From Methanothrix harundinacea (GTDB lineage: Archaea > Halobacteriota > Methanosarcinia > Methanotrichales > Methanotrichaceae): 64,000 nucleotides of DNA. The stretch is taken from NCBI GenBank assembly GCA_002506535.1, contig DAXT01000021.1, positions 1 through 64,000 on the forward strand, given 5' to 3'. The notes beneath the pieces were generated by a model. That model worked only from the letters and a program-made list of their open reading frames with translations. It ran no database searches and was not told the DNA's origin. The translations under genes and the position numbers were made by a program. This document shows, one piece after another, positions 32,681-43,000 of the stretch; positions within the stretch are counted from its first letter, which is position 1, and each line of letters begins with the position of its first letter.

Positions 32681-35600
32681 ATGCCCTCGCGTATTAATTA
32701 TATTTATGTAACTTTATTTATGGGATCTGTTGTGGCTCTCCTTCTGGGATTCGCCCAAGGAGCCACAATAACCGTAGATGCAGGCGAAAGCCTCCAGGTC
32801 GCTATAGATGAAGCCAGCCCTGGAGACGTCTTGGAGGTCAGCAGCGGCGTATACAGGGAGAACCTGAACATAACAAAGCGGCTCACTTTGCGGGGGGTGG
32901 ACACCGGCGGCGGGATGCCGGTGGTGGATGCTGGCGGTGTCGGAGATGCGATAACCCTGTATATCGATGGCATAACCCTTGAAGGCTTCGAGGCGACCAA
33001 CTCTGGTTACGATTTGGAGGCGGGGATAAAGGTAATTTCAGACCACAACGTGTTGAGGAACAACTCAGCCAGAAGCAACAATGGAACCGGAATTTTTGTA
33101 TGGATCTCCAGCAAAAATAATTCTATTATAAATAACGTAGTCAGCGATAATAATAAAAGCGGCGTCTTTCTCTGGAGCTCCAACGAGAGCGTCATATCCG
33201 GCAACATCGTCAGCCGCAATAAATGGATTGGGATCAGGCTCATGGATTCGTGTAGCGGCAACATAATCTCCAATAATAGAGTTCATCATAACGAGATGCA
33301 CGGGATATCCATCGAAACGTCCACCAATAACAGCATCATCGAAAACGATATCGTCTACAACGAGCTTGACGGGATCTTGATCGAGGGCTCCCCCGTCAAC
33401 TCCATCGAGGGCAATCGCGCTTCCTACAACGGAGAAAATGGCTTTCGCATCCTGAACTCTTCTCACAACCTCTCCCTGCGAGGTAACGACGCCGACGAAA
33501 ACAGATATGGCATCTACGTCCACGGGTCAAACAACATCGCCCTGAAAGAGAACAAAGCCCGAGGAAATAGCTACGGCATCTACCTATCCAGCTCTACCAG
33601 AGGCACGATGGAAAGTAACATCATGATGGAGAACCGCTACAACTTCCGCGCCGACGGTGAGAACTACATCGACAGATCCAACCTGGTAGACGGAAGGTCG
33701 ATCTACTACAGGGTGGGGGTCTCTGATGAGGTCATAGACGATTCGTCAGATGCGGGCGCCGTCTACTGCATCGACTGCGATAACGTCACAATCAGGGGTT
33801 TGAACCTCTCAAAGGGATACTATGGGATCTACCTCTGCAACACCAGCAATTCGACTGTGGAAGACAATCGTATAAGCCTCAGCTGGAACGGGATGTATCT
33901 CGAAGATTCTTCCTGGAACAGGATTACAGCCAACAACGTCATCGACAACGAAAACGGTATATATCTCAACTCTTCCAGCGAAAACGCCGTCGAAGCCAAC
34001 ACCATCGTAAACAACTCCTACGGCATAGTCCTCGAATCTTCAAATAAGAACAGGGTCGATTCGAACAACGCCAGCGTCAACTTTGTCGGGATCGATCTCT
34101 ACAAATCCAGCGATTACAACCTCGTCCAGGGGAACAACGCCACCAAGAACGGTGTTGGGATCCATCTTCACTCTTCGGGCAAAAACAGCATCTCTGGCAA
34201 CGACGTCAGCGAAAGCGAGTACATCTGCATATACCTAGTCGATAATTCGAGCAGTAACGAGATAACTGAGAATAACGCCAGCAGCGCATGGTTCGGCGTA
34301 TATCTTATAGAGGACTCCGTCGAGAACCTCGTCTCGTCCAACGAAGTCAATGACGACCTCATCGGTATATTCATCAGAGATTCGCCTCGTAACGTCCTCG
34401 AAGAGAACAGAGCAACCTCCAACGAATTTGAGGGGATACGCATCCAGAACTCTCCGGTCTGCAGTCTATCTGGCAACAACGCCAGCCAGGGCCGGTGGGG
34501 GATCTACATAACTTCGTCGGAGAAGAGCGTCCTGAGAGATAACCTGATGGAGAAGAACTTTTACAACTTCCACGCTGAGGGCGAAATCGACGTCGACCGG
34601 TCGAATAGCGTTGACGGTAAGCCCATCATCTACCTGGTTGGTGCTGAAGATCTGGTGATAGACTCCTCCGACGATGCTGGAGTCATATACTGTATCGACT
34701 GCACCAACATCACCGTTAGGGATCTCATCCTCGCCAACAACACCTACGGCATATACTTGCTGAACACCACCGGCTCAAGGTTAGAGGAGAACAGGATCTT
34801 CGACAACGAGTTCGGCATCCTGCTGAATCATTCAGGCGAGAACGAGATCATCAGAAACGACGTCCATCGGAGCGTAGCGAGCGGGATATATCTAAACCGG
34901 TCGGAGAGCAACGCCGTCATCGAAAATGATCTCTCCCTGAATGGCCGCGGCATCGACCTCTTCGAATCCATCGACAACACCATCTCAAGGAACCGCGTAT
35001 ACGATAACGGGAAAGGGATCCATCTCGATGGCTCTTCCCAGAACTCGATCATATCAAACGAGGCCGTCCAGAATGACTTCGGGATCCATCTCGAACGGTC
35101 AGATCATAACAAGCTCACATCCAACGACCTCAGGGAGAACGAGTGGGGCATGAGCTTAAACCGCTCCGGAAAGAACGTCCTCGCAAACAACCTGATCTCA
35201 GAGAACGGGTACAACTTCCTCGTAGATGGATCGAACCGTTCGGATTTCGACAATCAAGTCGACGTAACAAACCTGATAAACGGCAGGCCGATCCGCTACC
35301 TGGTAGACTCCAGCAACACCATCGTGGATTCGTCCTCCGGTACTGGGTCGGTCGTCTGCATCAACTGCACCAACGTCACGGTGAGAGATCTGGATCTAAG
35401 GGGGAGCCGCGAAGGTATCAAGTTCTTCGAGACCAGGGATTCGACGATAAAAAATAACATCCTCAGCGATAACCTCTACGGCATAAGCCTCGAGAGGTCC
35501 AGCAACAACACGGTAGCATCCAACTACCTGCGAAACAACTCTTACGGCATATTTCTCAACGGCTCCTCCGATAACCTTCTCGAAGGAAACCGCGCCGGAG

Positions 35601-37705
35601 AAAAGAACACCTACGGCATCTATCTGGCGTTCTCCCGCCGCAACACCTTGAGAGATAACCTCATGGCAGGAAATCGCTACAACTTCTATGCCAGGGATGA
35701 TAACGATATAGATTCGTCGAATCGGGTCGACGAAAAGCCTATCTTCTACCTGGTGAAGGTTTCCGGTGCTGTAATCGGCGGCTCATCGGGCGCCGGGGTG
35801 GTATACTGCCTTGACTGCGAAGATGTTACGGCGGAAGGTCTCACCCTCCAGGGGAACGTTTACGGGATCTGTTTTGAGAACACTACCAGATCGAGGGCAG
35901 ATAATAACAGCATCAGCGAGAACATGGACGGGATTTTGCTCGAGAACTCCGGCGAGAACGTCATCAGCGCGAACCATCTATCAGAAAACGATGGCAGCGG
36001 CCTTCTCCTCCTGGGGTCGTCATCCAACGCCATAACGAAGAACACGGCGGAGGGTAACCTAGGGGATGGGATCCGCCTCTGCGACTCCCGCAACAACACC
36101 GTCTCGGAGAACGTCGCCTCCGGCAACGAAAAGACGGGGATAATACTGGAGCGCTCCGCCCAGAACGTCGTGGCTGCCAACTCCGTCCGAGAGAACGAAT
36201 GGGGTATATCTCTGAACTCCTCCGGCGGGAACCGTTTGAAGGACAACCTGATCTCCGGGAACGTCTTTGACTTCGCCGCAGAGGGTTTCGTCAGGGCAGA
36301 ACTGGACAGCGACGTCGATTCTTCCAATCTCGTCGGAGGAAAGAGGATCGTTTACCTGGTGGGGGCCTCAGACCGGCTCGTGGACTCGACCTCGGACGCC
36401 GGGACCGTTTACTGCATCGACTGCTCCAACATCACCCTCGAGGGGCTGAAGATCGAAAACAACAGCAACGGCATCTTTCTCTTCAACACCGTCGAATCGG
36501 CGATAAGGAACTGCAGCATCTCGAAAAACCGGGTCGGGATGAAGCTTGTGAACTCAAGCCGAAACGATATCGTCGCCAACTTCGTCCACGAGAACGGCCT
36601 GGGAGCCCTGATATCGAACTGCGAATATAACAGAATCTCCCGAAACCAGTTCCTCGAAAACGTGGCCGATGGGATCATGCTCCTTGATTCCGACCACAAC
36701 GAGATCTCTGATAACGATGCAAGCCTCAACGGCGAGAGCGGGATCTTCCTCGACCCCTCCAACAAGAACGACGTCGTCAGCAACCGGTTGGCGGATAACG
36801 GAGCTTATAGGATAAAGTTCGACGCCGGAAGCGACGATAACCACCTGAGGGGGAACGGCCCGGATATCCCGTCGGCCGGCGCCGCCGACGAGGGCGGCAT
36901 CCCTGCGACGCCGTCGGCTCCCTCCCCGGTACCGTCTTCCGGCGGCGGAGGAGGCGGCTTCTTTTCGCAGAGAGGAGAGGTGGCCGGGCCGTCCCTTCCC
37001 GACTACTCCGCCCTGGTGGAGGAGGCTAAGAGGAGCCTGACGAGGGGGATGATCGCCTTCGATCCAGTCCGGGAGATGCTGGTGGGCGAGACCTACCGGG
37101 TCGAGGCGAGGATATCGATCTCTGAGGCCGTCGAGAACCTGACGGCCGGGTTCGAAGAGGGGGAGGTTCCCCTGGTGGAGGAGATCCCCGTCAGCACCTT
37201 CATGAAGGTGCGGCTCTCGGGGACGGCCTTTGAGATCACCCCCATGACCGACGAGCGGCAGCTGATAACCCGGGATGGCCACAGGACCTGGCTCTGGTAC
37301 GTCGTCCCCAGGAGGAGCGGGGTCCACGAGCTGACCCTTTCCGCCTTCGCCGAGGTCGCCCTCCCCGGCCAGGAGCCGATGCCGGTGGACGCCCAGGTCT
37401 TCTCCAGCCCCATCACGGTGACGGCGAGAAAGGTCCCCCTGAAGGAGAAGGCGAGAGACTTCCTGGCGACGGACTGGAAGTTCATCGTCGGGACCCTCAT
37501 CCTCGGATCGGGCCTCTCCAAGTGGCTCATCGGTCGGATCAGGGCCCGCTCCCAGAAGAGAGAGGTAAAGCCCTCCGGAGACGGAGAGGAAGGGGGGGGC
37601 GAAGGGGGCGGATGTCGGGGATATAGACTTTGCCGCCCTCGAAGCGGAGGTGATCGGTCGGCGGGATCAAGAGAGATCGGGGGAAGGCCGAACGGATGCC
37701 GGTAA
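32681..37705 (+). CDS. Giant NosD/parallel beta-helix surface protein, 5' part of a frameshifted gene
   Basis: 1674 residues in this frame. A signal segment (LFMGSVVALLLGFAQGATIT) is followed by about 1400 residues of right-handed beta-helix repeats with the N-x-I/V-x-x-N pattern (NNSYGIVLESSNKNRVDSNN), typical of NosD and pectin-lyase-like surface proteins. Five longer modules interrupt them, each with a C-I-D-C element near VYCIDC. Then comes a Gly/Ser/Pro linker (about 1410-1440), a beta domain, and one membrane helix (IVGTLILGSGLSKWLIG, about 1605-1622). After the helix the frame leaves the true one at eight G (37592-37599): the last 35 residues are an artefact of the shift, and the tail continues at 37626-38453. 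Confidence 0.8.
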   Translation: MPSRINYIYVTLFMGSVVALLLGFAQGATITVDAGESLQVAIDEASPGDVLEVSSGVYRENLNITKRLTLRGVDTGGGMPVVDAGGVGDAITLYIDGITLEGFEATNSGYDLEAGIKVISDHNVLRNNSARSNNGTGIFVWISSKNNSIINNVVSDNNKSGVFLWSSNESVISGNIVSRNKWIGIRLMDSCSGNIISNNRVHHNEMHGISIETSTNNSIIENDIVYNELDGILIEGSPVNSIEGNRASYNGENGFRILNSSHNLSLRGNDADENRYGIYVHGSNNIALKENKARGNSYGIYLSSSTRGTMESNIMMENRYNFRADGENYIDRSNLVDGRSIYYRVGVSDEVIDDSSDAGAVYCIDCDNVTIRGLNLSKGYYGIYLCNTSNSTVEDNRISLSWNGMYLEDSSWNRITANNVIDNENGIYLNSSSENAVEANTIVNNSYGIVLESSNKNRVDSNNASVNFVGIDLYKSSDYNLVQGNNATKNGVGIHLHSSGKNSISGNDVSESEYICIYLVDNSSSNEITENNASSAWFGVYLIEDSVENLVSSNEVNDDLIGIFIRDSPRNVLEENRATSNEFEGIRIQNSPVCSLSGNNASQGRWGIYITSSEKSVLRDNLMEKNFYNFHAEGEIDVDRSNSVDGKPIIYLVGAEDLVIDSSDDAGVIYCIDCTNITVRDLILANNTYGIYLLNTTGSRLEENRIFDNEFGILLNHSGENEIIRNDVHRSVASGIYLNRSESNAVIENDLSLNGRGIDLFESIDNTISRNRVYDNGKGIHLDGSSQNSIISNEAVQNDFGIHLERSDHNKLTSNDLRENEWGMSLNRSGKNVLANNLISENGYNFLVDGSNRSDFDNQVDVTNLINGRPIRYLVDSSNTIVDSSSGTGSVVCINCTNVTVRDLDLRGSREGIKFFETRDSTIKNNILSDNLYGISLERSSNNTVASNYLRNNSYGIFLNGSSDNLLEGNRAGEKNTYGIYLAFSRRNTLRDNLMAGNRYNFYARDDNDIDSSNRVDEKPIFYLVKVSGAVIGGSSGAGVVYCLDCEDVTAEGLTLQGNVYGICFENTTRSRADNNSISENMDGILLENSGENVISANHLSENDGSGLLLLGSSSNAITKNTAEGNLGDGIRLCDSRNNTVSENVASGNEKTGIILERSAQNVVAANSVRENEWGISLNSSGGNRLKDNLISGNVFDFAAEGFVRAELDSDVDSSNLVGGKRIVYLVGASDRLVDSTSDAGTVYCIDCSNITLEGLKIENNSNGIFLFNTVESAIRNCSISKNRVGMKLVNSSRNDIVANFVHENGLGALISNCEYNRISRNQFLENVADGIMLLDSDHNEISDNDASLNGESGIFLDPSNKNDVVSNRLADNGAYRIKFDAGSDDNHLRGNGPDIPSAGAADEGGIPATPSAPSPVPSSGGGGGGFFSQRGEVAGPSLPDYSALVEEAKRSLTRGMIAFDPVREMLVGETYRVEARISISEAVENLTAGFEEGEVPLVEEIPVSTFMKVRLSGTAFEITPMTDERQLITRDGHRTWLWYVVPRRSGVHELTLSAFAEVALPGQEPMPVDAQVFSSPITVTARKVPLKEKARDFLATDWKFIVGTLILGSGLSKWLIGRIRARSQKREVKPSGDGEEGGGEGGGCRGYRLCRPRSGGDRSAGSREIGGRPNGCR
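37592..37599 (+). other. Run of eight G with +1 frameshift between two halves of one gene
   Basis: Upstream coding uses codons starting at positions congruent to 32681; downstream coding with the 31-residue repeats is in the next frame. With seven G the reading would be EEGGAKGADVGDIDFAALEA, joining smoothly to the repeats. Either the tract is phase-variable, or it is slipped over by the polymerase or ribosome, or it is a sequencing error. Confidence 0.75.
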
Positions 37706-38453
37706 AAAGGTGGAGATCGACTTCGCAGCCCTCGAAGCGGAGGTGATCGGTCGGCGGGATCTAGAGGGATCGGGGGAAGGCCGAACGGATGCCGGTAAAG
37801 AGGAGGAGATCGACTTCGCAGCCCTCGAAGCGGAGGTGATCGGTCGGCGGGATCAAAAGACCGCCGCCGAAGATCGGAAGGATGCCGGTAAAAAGGAGGA
37901 GATCGGCTTTGACGCCCTCGAAGCGGAGGTGATCGGCCGGAAGGATCCAGACGCCGGGGGGATGAAAGGGGGCCGGCTCGAAGATGATCGTATCGGTGAA
38001 GGTCGCCTCGAAGAAGCCAGGTCCAGGATAGAGAGCCCCAAGGAGGCCGCGGATCCGAAAGAGCCTGAGCGGGAGGAGGCGCGGGTTTCTGAAAGGGAGG
38101 GCGGGGGACCTCGCCCCGAGAGAAGACGGAAGATGAGCTGGACGGTCATAAAGGCCGATCAGACCGGGAAGGGGGAGCCAGGGGGGGCGAAGGGAGGAGA
38201 TGGGGTGATAGAAGGCGAAATGCCCGGCAAACCTCCCGAAGATCGACGGGCGACCGAGACCGGGTCAGACGAAACGAGGCACGAAACGAGGAGGATCTCA
38301 GAACGAGGAGGAGAGGGCCGGGGCGAGGAGGGGGAAGGAGAACCTGCGACCGGAGTTCAGCCGAATAAGAAGGCCCGAAGAAGGGGCAGAAGGAAGAGGA
38401 CGGGCGAACTTGAAGAGGAGAGAAGGGGGAGGAGGAGAAGGCAGGAGAGGTAG
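37600..38453 (+). CDS. Cytoplasmic tail of the giant NosD-type protein, 3' part of the frameshifted gene
   Basis: The frame is open from the G run to 38453; the first internal ATG is only apparent (GTG at 37650 is within a repeat). It encodes four 31-residue units containing IDFAALEAEVIGRRD, then a low-complexity region rich in Glu, Arg, Gly and Lys, ending in RRGRRKRTGELEEERRGRRR. The first repeat unit (37626) lies inside the overlap and reads properly only in this frame, which shows that both ORFs are one gene. Following the membrane helix, this tail should be inside the cell. A strongly basic end could bind nucleic acid or acidic partners. Confidence 0.7.
37626..37997 (+). repeat. Four tandem 93-base repeats
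   Basis: Units begin at 37626, 37719, 37812 and 37905, exactly 93 bases apart, each with a CCCTCGAAGCGGAGGTGATC-type core. They encode 31-residue units in the cytoplasmic tail. The last unit is the most diverged. Confidence 0.85.
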
Positions 38454-38553
38454 ATAGGTCTTCCCTATCCTGGAGGGGGATGAATCCTGAAGGGCAAGAC
38501 GAAAAAGAAGAGGCGCCCTCCAGAAGGAGAGCGAAAAGGCAAAGGGCTGATGA

Positions 38554-40026
38554 TCAGTCTTCTATCGATCTCACCAGCTCCAGTATCGTCTCTGTCGCGC
38601 TCAGGTGTCCTGTAGCCTCATCAATTCCGCAACGATCTGCTTTCCCCAATTCATCCATCCATCTTTCTAACTCCTCGATGAAATCGTCCTTCGACATCTC
38701 TGCCATCGTCAATAGCGCCTTGATGGCCACCTTCACGTCATCCAATGGTTGTCTCCGTTTTATGGCCTGCAATGCGAACGGATACAGGATCTCACTGGCG
38801 CACTGTTTATCCGAACTCAAATTTATGGTGACTGATATTTCGTTATCATCAATGTGGCAAGCCGGAACCGTAACCGTTGCCGTGTCTGTACTATGATTGC
38901 CTGCTAAACATACATGTGCGTTCAATGTATAATTCCCAGGTGGTACGCTTACAAGAAAATTATTTAGGTCTATGTAATCCCCCTTGTGGATTGGCCTCGT
39001 ATCAATGTGGATCTGATTTTGGTAATTCATTACTCTAGCGATTCCATCAAACCTCTCTTGTAAGATGGGAAGAACGGTTGGGTCACCATCTATCAGGCTA
39101 TTACCATCCCTAAGAATATTCAGAATTAAAAGCCAACAATTCGTAATAGGTTCGCCACCCATTTTAAACGATATCCGAAGCCTCGGTTTGAAGACCTTCA
39201 TCTCAACGATAGTCTTCAGGTAGCCGTAGCCTATTCTTACGTAGCCGTTTTCGCCCCATGAAGTTCCGAAGCTATCCTTCAGGATCCAACCTTGGGAGTC
39301 GTAGCCAACAAGTGCTGCGCAGTGGTCGTATAACGGGTCAGTTATAGGCCTGTAGATGCCTCCCTTATAGTGCTTTATATCGGCACCAGCCTGATATACA
39401 ACAACTAAAGGCCCGTTTTTGCATAGAGATCTCTTTATAATATCATCTGTAGAGCGATTGCCAATTTCGCTAAAACTCTTTATCCTCGTATGTTCGCTGA
39501 TCGAGCAACTAAGGCACCCAGAAGAACATTCGATTATTGTAGTCGAAGTGGGACTTGTTGGATAGGGACAATTCGCGTCAAGAGGTACTCCGTAACCTTG
39601 AAGGTACTTGCAAGAGCCATAATCGCCGGTTGGTATCCATGTATCCGTACTACATGATGCCCTCTTTGGCTCGCCGGTTCCCCGACCGCATGCCCACAGA
39701 TAAGCCTCAGATAGATCGATGATCTTCGAAGGGTCGTTGTAGTAGTGTATCTTCAGGAGCGCTTCAAGAGCGGAGATGGTGCCGAAAGCGACGCAACTGG
39801 AACAATTTCCCTGATTCTTTACCGGCGTCATCCAGTTCCCCGGATTGGATCTCCAGTCAAATTGGGCTGGGAGCTCCCAAGTTATTTCTTCTTTCGGCGC
39901 GACTCCAAAGCGTCGCTTGACATCCTCCAAGCTCAGCTGTGAAAGGCTCGTCTCACCTGCTATCCACTTGGCGCCCCGTTCTTCGATCCTCTTTCTTACA
40001 GACTCCAGAGTCAGTTCTCCATCCAT
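38554..40026 (-). CDS. Papain-like (C1A) cysteine peptidase with propeptide, no signal peptide
   Basis: A 490-residue protein. Residues 1-45 look like a short inhibitory propeptide (KWIAGETSLSQLSLEDVKRR). The C1A domain follows: Gln72 and Cys78 in VKNQGNCSSCVAFG, His235 in YDHCAALVGYD, and the third site in ILKDSFGTSWGENGYVRI, where Asp251 stands in place of the usual Asn. There are many further cysteines, suited to disulfides. Residues about 270-400 form a beta domain, and the last 80 are helical. No secretion signal is visible at ATG 40026, which is odd for a disulfide-rich papain relative. It stands between two giant surface-protein genes. Confidence 0.85.
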   Translation of the reverse strand: MDGELTLESVRKRIEERGAKWIAGETSLSQLSLEDVKRRFGVAPKEEITWELPAQFDWRSNPGNWMTPVKNQGNCSSCVAFGTISALEALLKIHYYNDPSKIIDLSEAYLWACGRGTGEPKRASCSTDTWIPTGDYGSCKYLQGYGVPLDANCPYPTSPTSTTIIECSSGCLSCSISEHTRIKSFSEIGNRSTDDIIKRSLCKNGPLVVVYQAGADIKHYKGGIYRPITDPLYDHCAALVGYDSQGWILKDSFGTSWGENGYVRIGYGYLKTIVEMKVFKPRLRISFKMGGEPITNCWLLILNILRDGNSLIDGDPTVLPILQERFDGIARVMNYQNQIHIDTRPIHKGDYIDLNNFLVSVPPGNYTLNAHVCLAGNHSTDTATVTVPACHIDDNEISVTINLSSDKQCASEILYPFALQAIKRRQPLDDVKVAIKALLTMAEMSKDDFIEELERWMDELGKADRCGIDEATGHLSATETILELVRSIED

Positions 40027-40058
40027 TTAAATATGCCTCCTCATTTTTTTGAATGTAA

Positions 40059-43000
40059 TCAACCATGATCATGATCCCAACAGCCCATTTCCCAGCATCC
40101 CATCCCAGGGCAAGCCGTGCAGTTGAGCCCCCACTCCGGGGGCCGCCAGCCCGGCGCCACCATCTCCCCGTCGAACTCTCCGACGGTGACGAACGCCCCG
40201 ACGGTGAGGTCTTCGGCGGCGGAGGTCCCGTCGATAGAGAGGACCTGGACATCGGACCTGCTCGCGAAGGTCCCGCTCATGAGGGCCTCGACCTCGAAGG
40301 AGATCGTCTTCGACCCGAAGGGGAGGAGGTCGATCAGGTTCCAGGTGACGACCCCTTTATCGTACGACGAGAAGGGAACCCTCGAGTCAAGGAGCCTCAT
40401 CCCCTCGGGCAGCTGGCAGGTCGCGGCGACGACCCTCGGGGCGTTGGCCTCGTTTCTGATCGTCAGGTTGTAGACGACCTGCCTGGGGTTCTCGCCGTCG
40501 GGCTTTGCGGTCATCGTCGCCGAGACCCCTCCGGCGGGGGAGCACCAGAGCCGCCCTCTCTCGATGGCGGAGAAGTTGGTGGCGTTCGCCCATCCGCCGT
40601 CGTAGCCGCCCGATGCCTCGACCCGGTTGACGAGGTCCTGGTCGCAGAGATCGGTGACCTCCAGCCTCAGGAGGATCTCGGCGCGGCCTCCAACGGCCAG
40701 ATGAGTCAGGACCCATTCGGCGCTCCCGGCCGTCAGACGATACGGCCTCAGCGACGAGCTCCTGTAGGCCGCCCCCGGCGGGAAGAGGTCTTTTACGTGG
40801 ACCGGGCCCAGAGCCCTGTTCCCGTCGTTCTCCAGGACTATGGTGTACTCCGCGACGGTGATCCTCCTCTCGGCCATCTCTTCGACGACCGTCTCCTCGC
40901 TGACAACCCCCGTCTTGGTCAGGTTAATGTGCGGCCGATCGTACTTCGAGACCCCCTCAAAGAGGACCTTTCGCCGGATCGAGTAGTCGCCGGCGTAGAA
41001 CTCGTACAGGTCGACCCTGTCTTCGAAGACGGTCCTGTACCTCCCCTGGCCCGAGAAGCTCGCCTCCGTCTCCATCTCGTTCAAGCCCCTGGCCACCGTC
41101 TCCTTATCGAGCCTGGTGATGGAGGTGTACTCCTCGCCGATGAGGCTCGTCTCGGGGACCATCGAGGAGATCCCCTCCTTCACCTTCATCGAGGAGTTGA
41201 TCGACGTGGAGTCCGTGAGTCTCGTCCTCGTCGGCGCGTGGACGAGGCTGACGTCTTTGGCGATGTAGCTGGTGTAGGTCCTGACGACCTCCTCGGAGTC
41301 GTAGGTCCCCGAGCCTGACTCGTAGGACCTCTGGGTCGAGCCGATCCTCCTATCCCCGACAAATAGCCCCGTCCCTGCCACGGCCTTCTCCGAGCTGACG
41401 GACGACCCGTACTCGTCGGTCTTCTGGAGGACCCGGAAGCTTCCGACGTAATCCTCCCTCATCTCGAAGATCGGGGTCGACCGGGGGCCCGAGCCGTTCG
41501 ATGGCATCTTGAGGAAACCCATGTGACCCATACCGTCAAACTCCGATTCGACCTCCATCACCGACTCGTTCCGGTCGAGGAAGAACCTCGATTCCCGGTC
41601 TATTGTAGTGGCGTACCGGTAGGCTTCGGCCATCGATGCTCCGGTCGCCCGGTTCTTCGCCTTCGCCTCCTCGGTCCACCGGGACGAGTAGGCGATGGTC
41701 CTGTTCCGATAGAGCGTCAGCGTCGAAGGACCGTGATCCGCCGAGACGGCCTTATTCATCTCGATGGACCTGTTATCCGAACGAAGGGTGATCGTCTCGT
41801 CGCTCTCATAGAGGCCACTGCCGTGCTCCCGGGTGGAGAGCTCGGCGCCGGGGTCGTCGATCTGGACGGCGGCGCAGCCTCTCTCTCTTCCCACGATGAA
41901 GTTGTTCAGATAGAAGACTGCCTGGGCGCAGTTTTTGAGAATGTAGGAAGGCGGGGCCGTCGAGTAGTCGTTTGCCACCCTGACAAACCCCGTGCCGGCG
42001 ACCCCCGATCCCATCTGGAACTCGAACTCCTGCCTCTTAGGCGCCTTAGCCACCAGGACGATCTTTCTGCACTCGCCAAGTCCGATCCCATAGAAACGCC
42101 AGAGGCCGTCTGCGTCCGGCGCAGGGGAGACGGATACGAGCTCCACCGGCCTCTCGAAGATGTCCTCGACGACGGCGTCTACGGGGACTGAGCTATTGCT
42201 GTTGCATACGGTGATGGTGTAGGTGATCTCCTCCCCGGGCCTGGCGGTCTTGCGGTCAGCGACCTTGGAGAGGGCTCTGTTGTCACAGCTCAGATCGTAG
42301 AATTCTATGGGATACATCAGGGGATAGAAATCCCGGTCAGATCCTCCAGGAATATCGTAAGGTGTGTCGCCGATGCCGTCGCCGTCGGCATCACTTCCCG
42401 AATAGTCGGACCAGAAGTTGCCCAGGTAATTGTGGAATTTGTTGAATTCTATACATTCCCCCTCCTCCGGTATCACTATGATCATTGGTTGGTAAGATAT
42501 CTTTTGAGGGGAATTCCAGGTATTATCCGAATCAGACCAGGCAAGAGGGCTCGATTCATCAAGAAGGCCCGATTCATTCATAAAATTATTAAGATAAATT
42601 TTGTTGCCGTTGGAGGATTCCAGGCGGATAGCTCCCCGACCATTATCTATGGCTGAATTGCCAGTGATGACGTTGCCGTGGGAAGAGTTAAGAAGTATAC
42701 CAAATCCTAAATTTTCTGTAGCAGTATTCTCTCTGATTATATTGTTATTGGAGTTTACACTAATGCCCGCCCCCGATGTATCCGAATTTTTCAATATGAA
42801 CCTTTCAAAGACGCATCCATCCGCATTCAGGGTTATCGGGCTTATTCCGGTGCCATAAGCCCGCACCTCTGGCAGCCCATATCCGACGCTTATCCCCCTA
42901 AAAAATAGCGACTTGCGTATATCTAAATTTTCTTCATAATGATCCCATACAAAGATATTGCCGTCCCATCCATCGACCTCTATGATGTCACCATCAGTGG

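Noticed and set aside
40065..41318. A 417-residue frame on the plus strand
   Set aside because: Antisense to the 1408-residue surface protein; composition is artificial.
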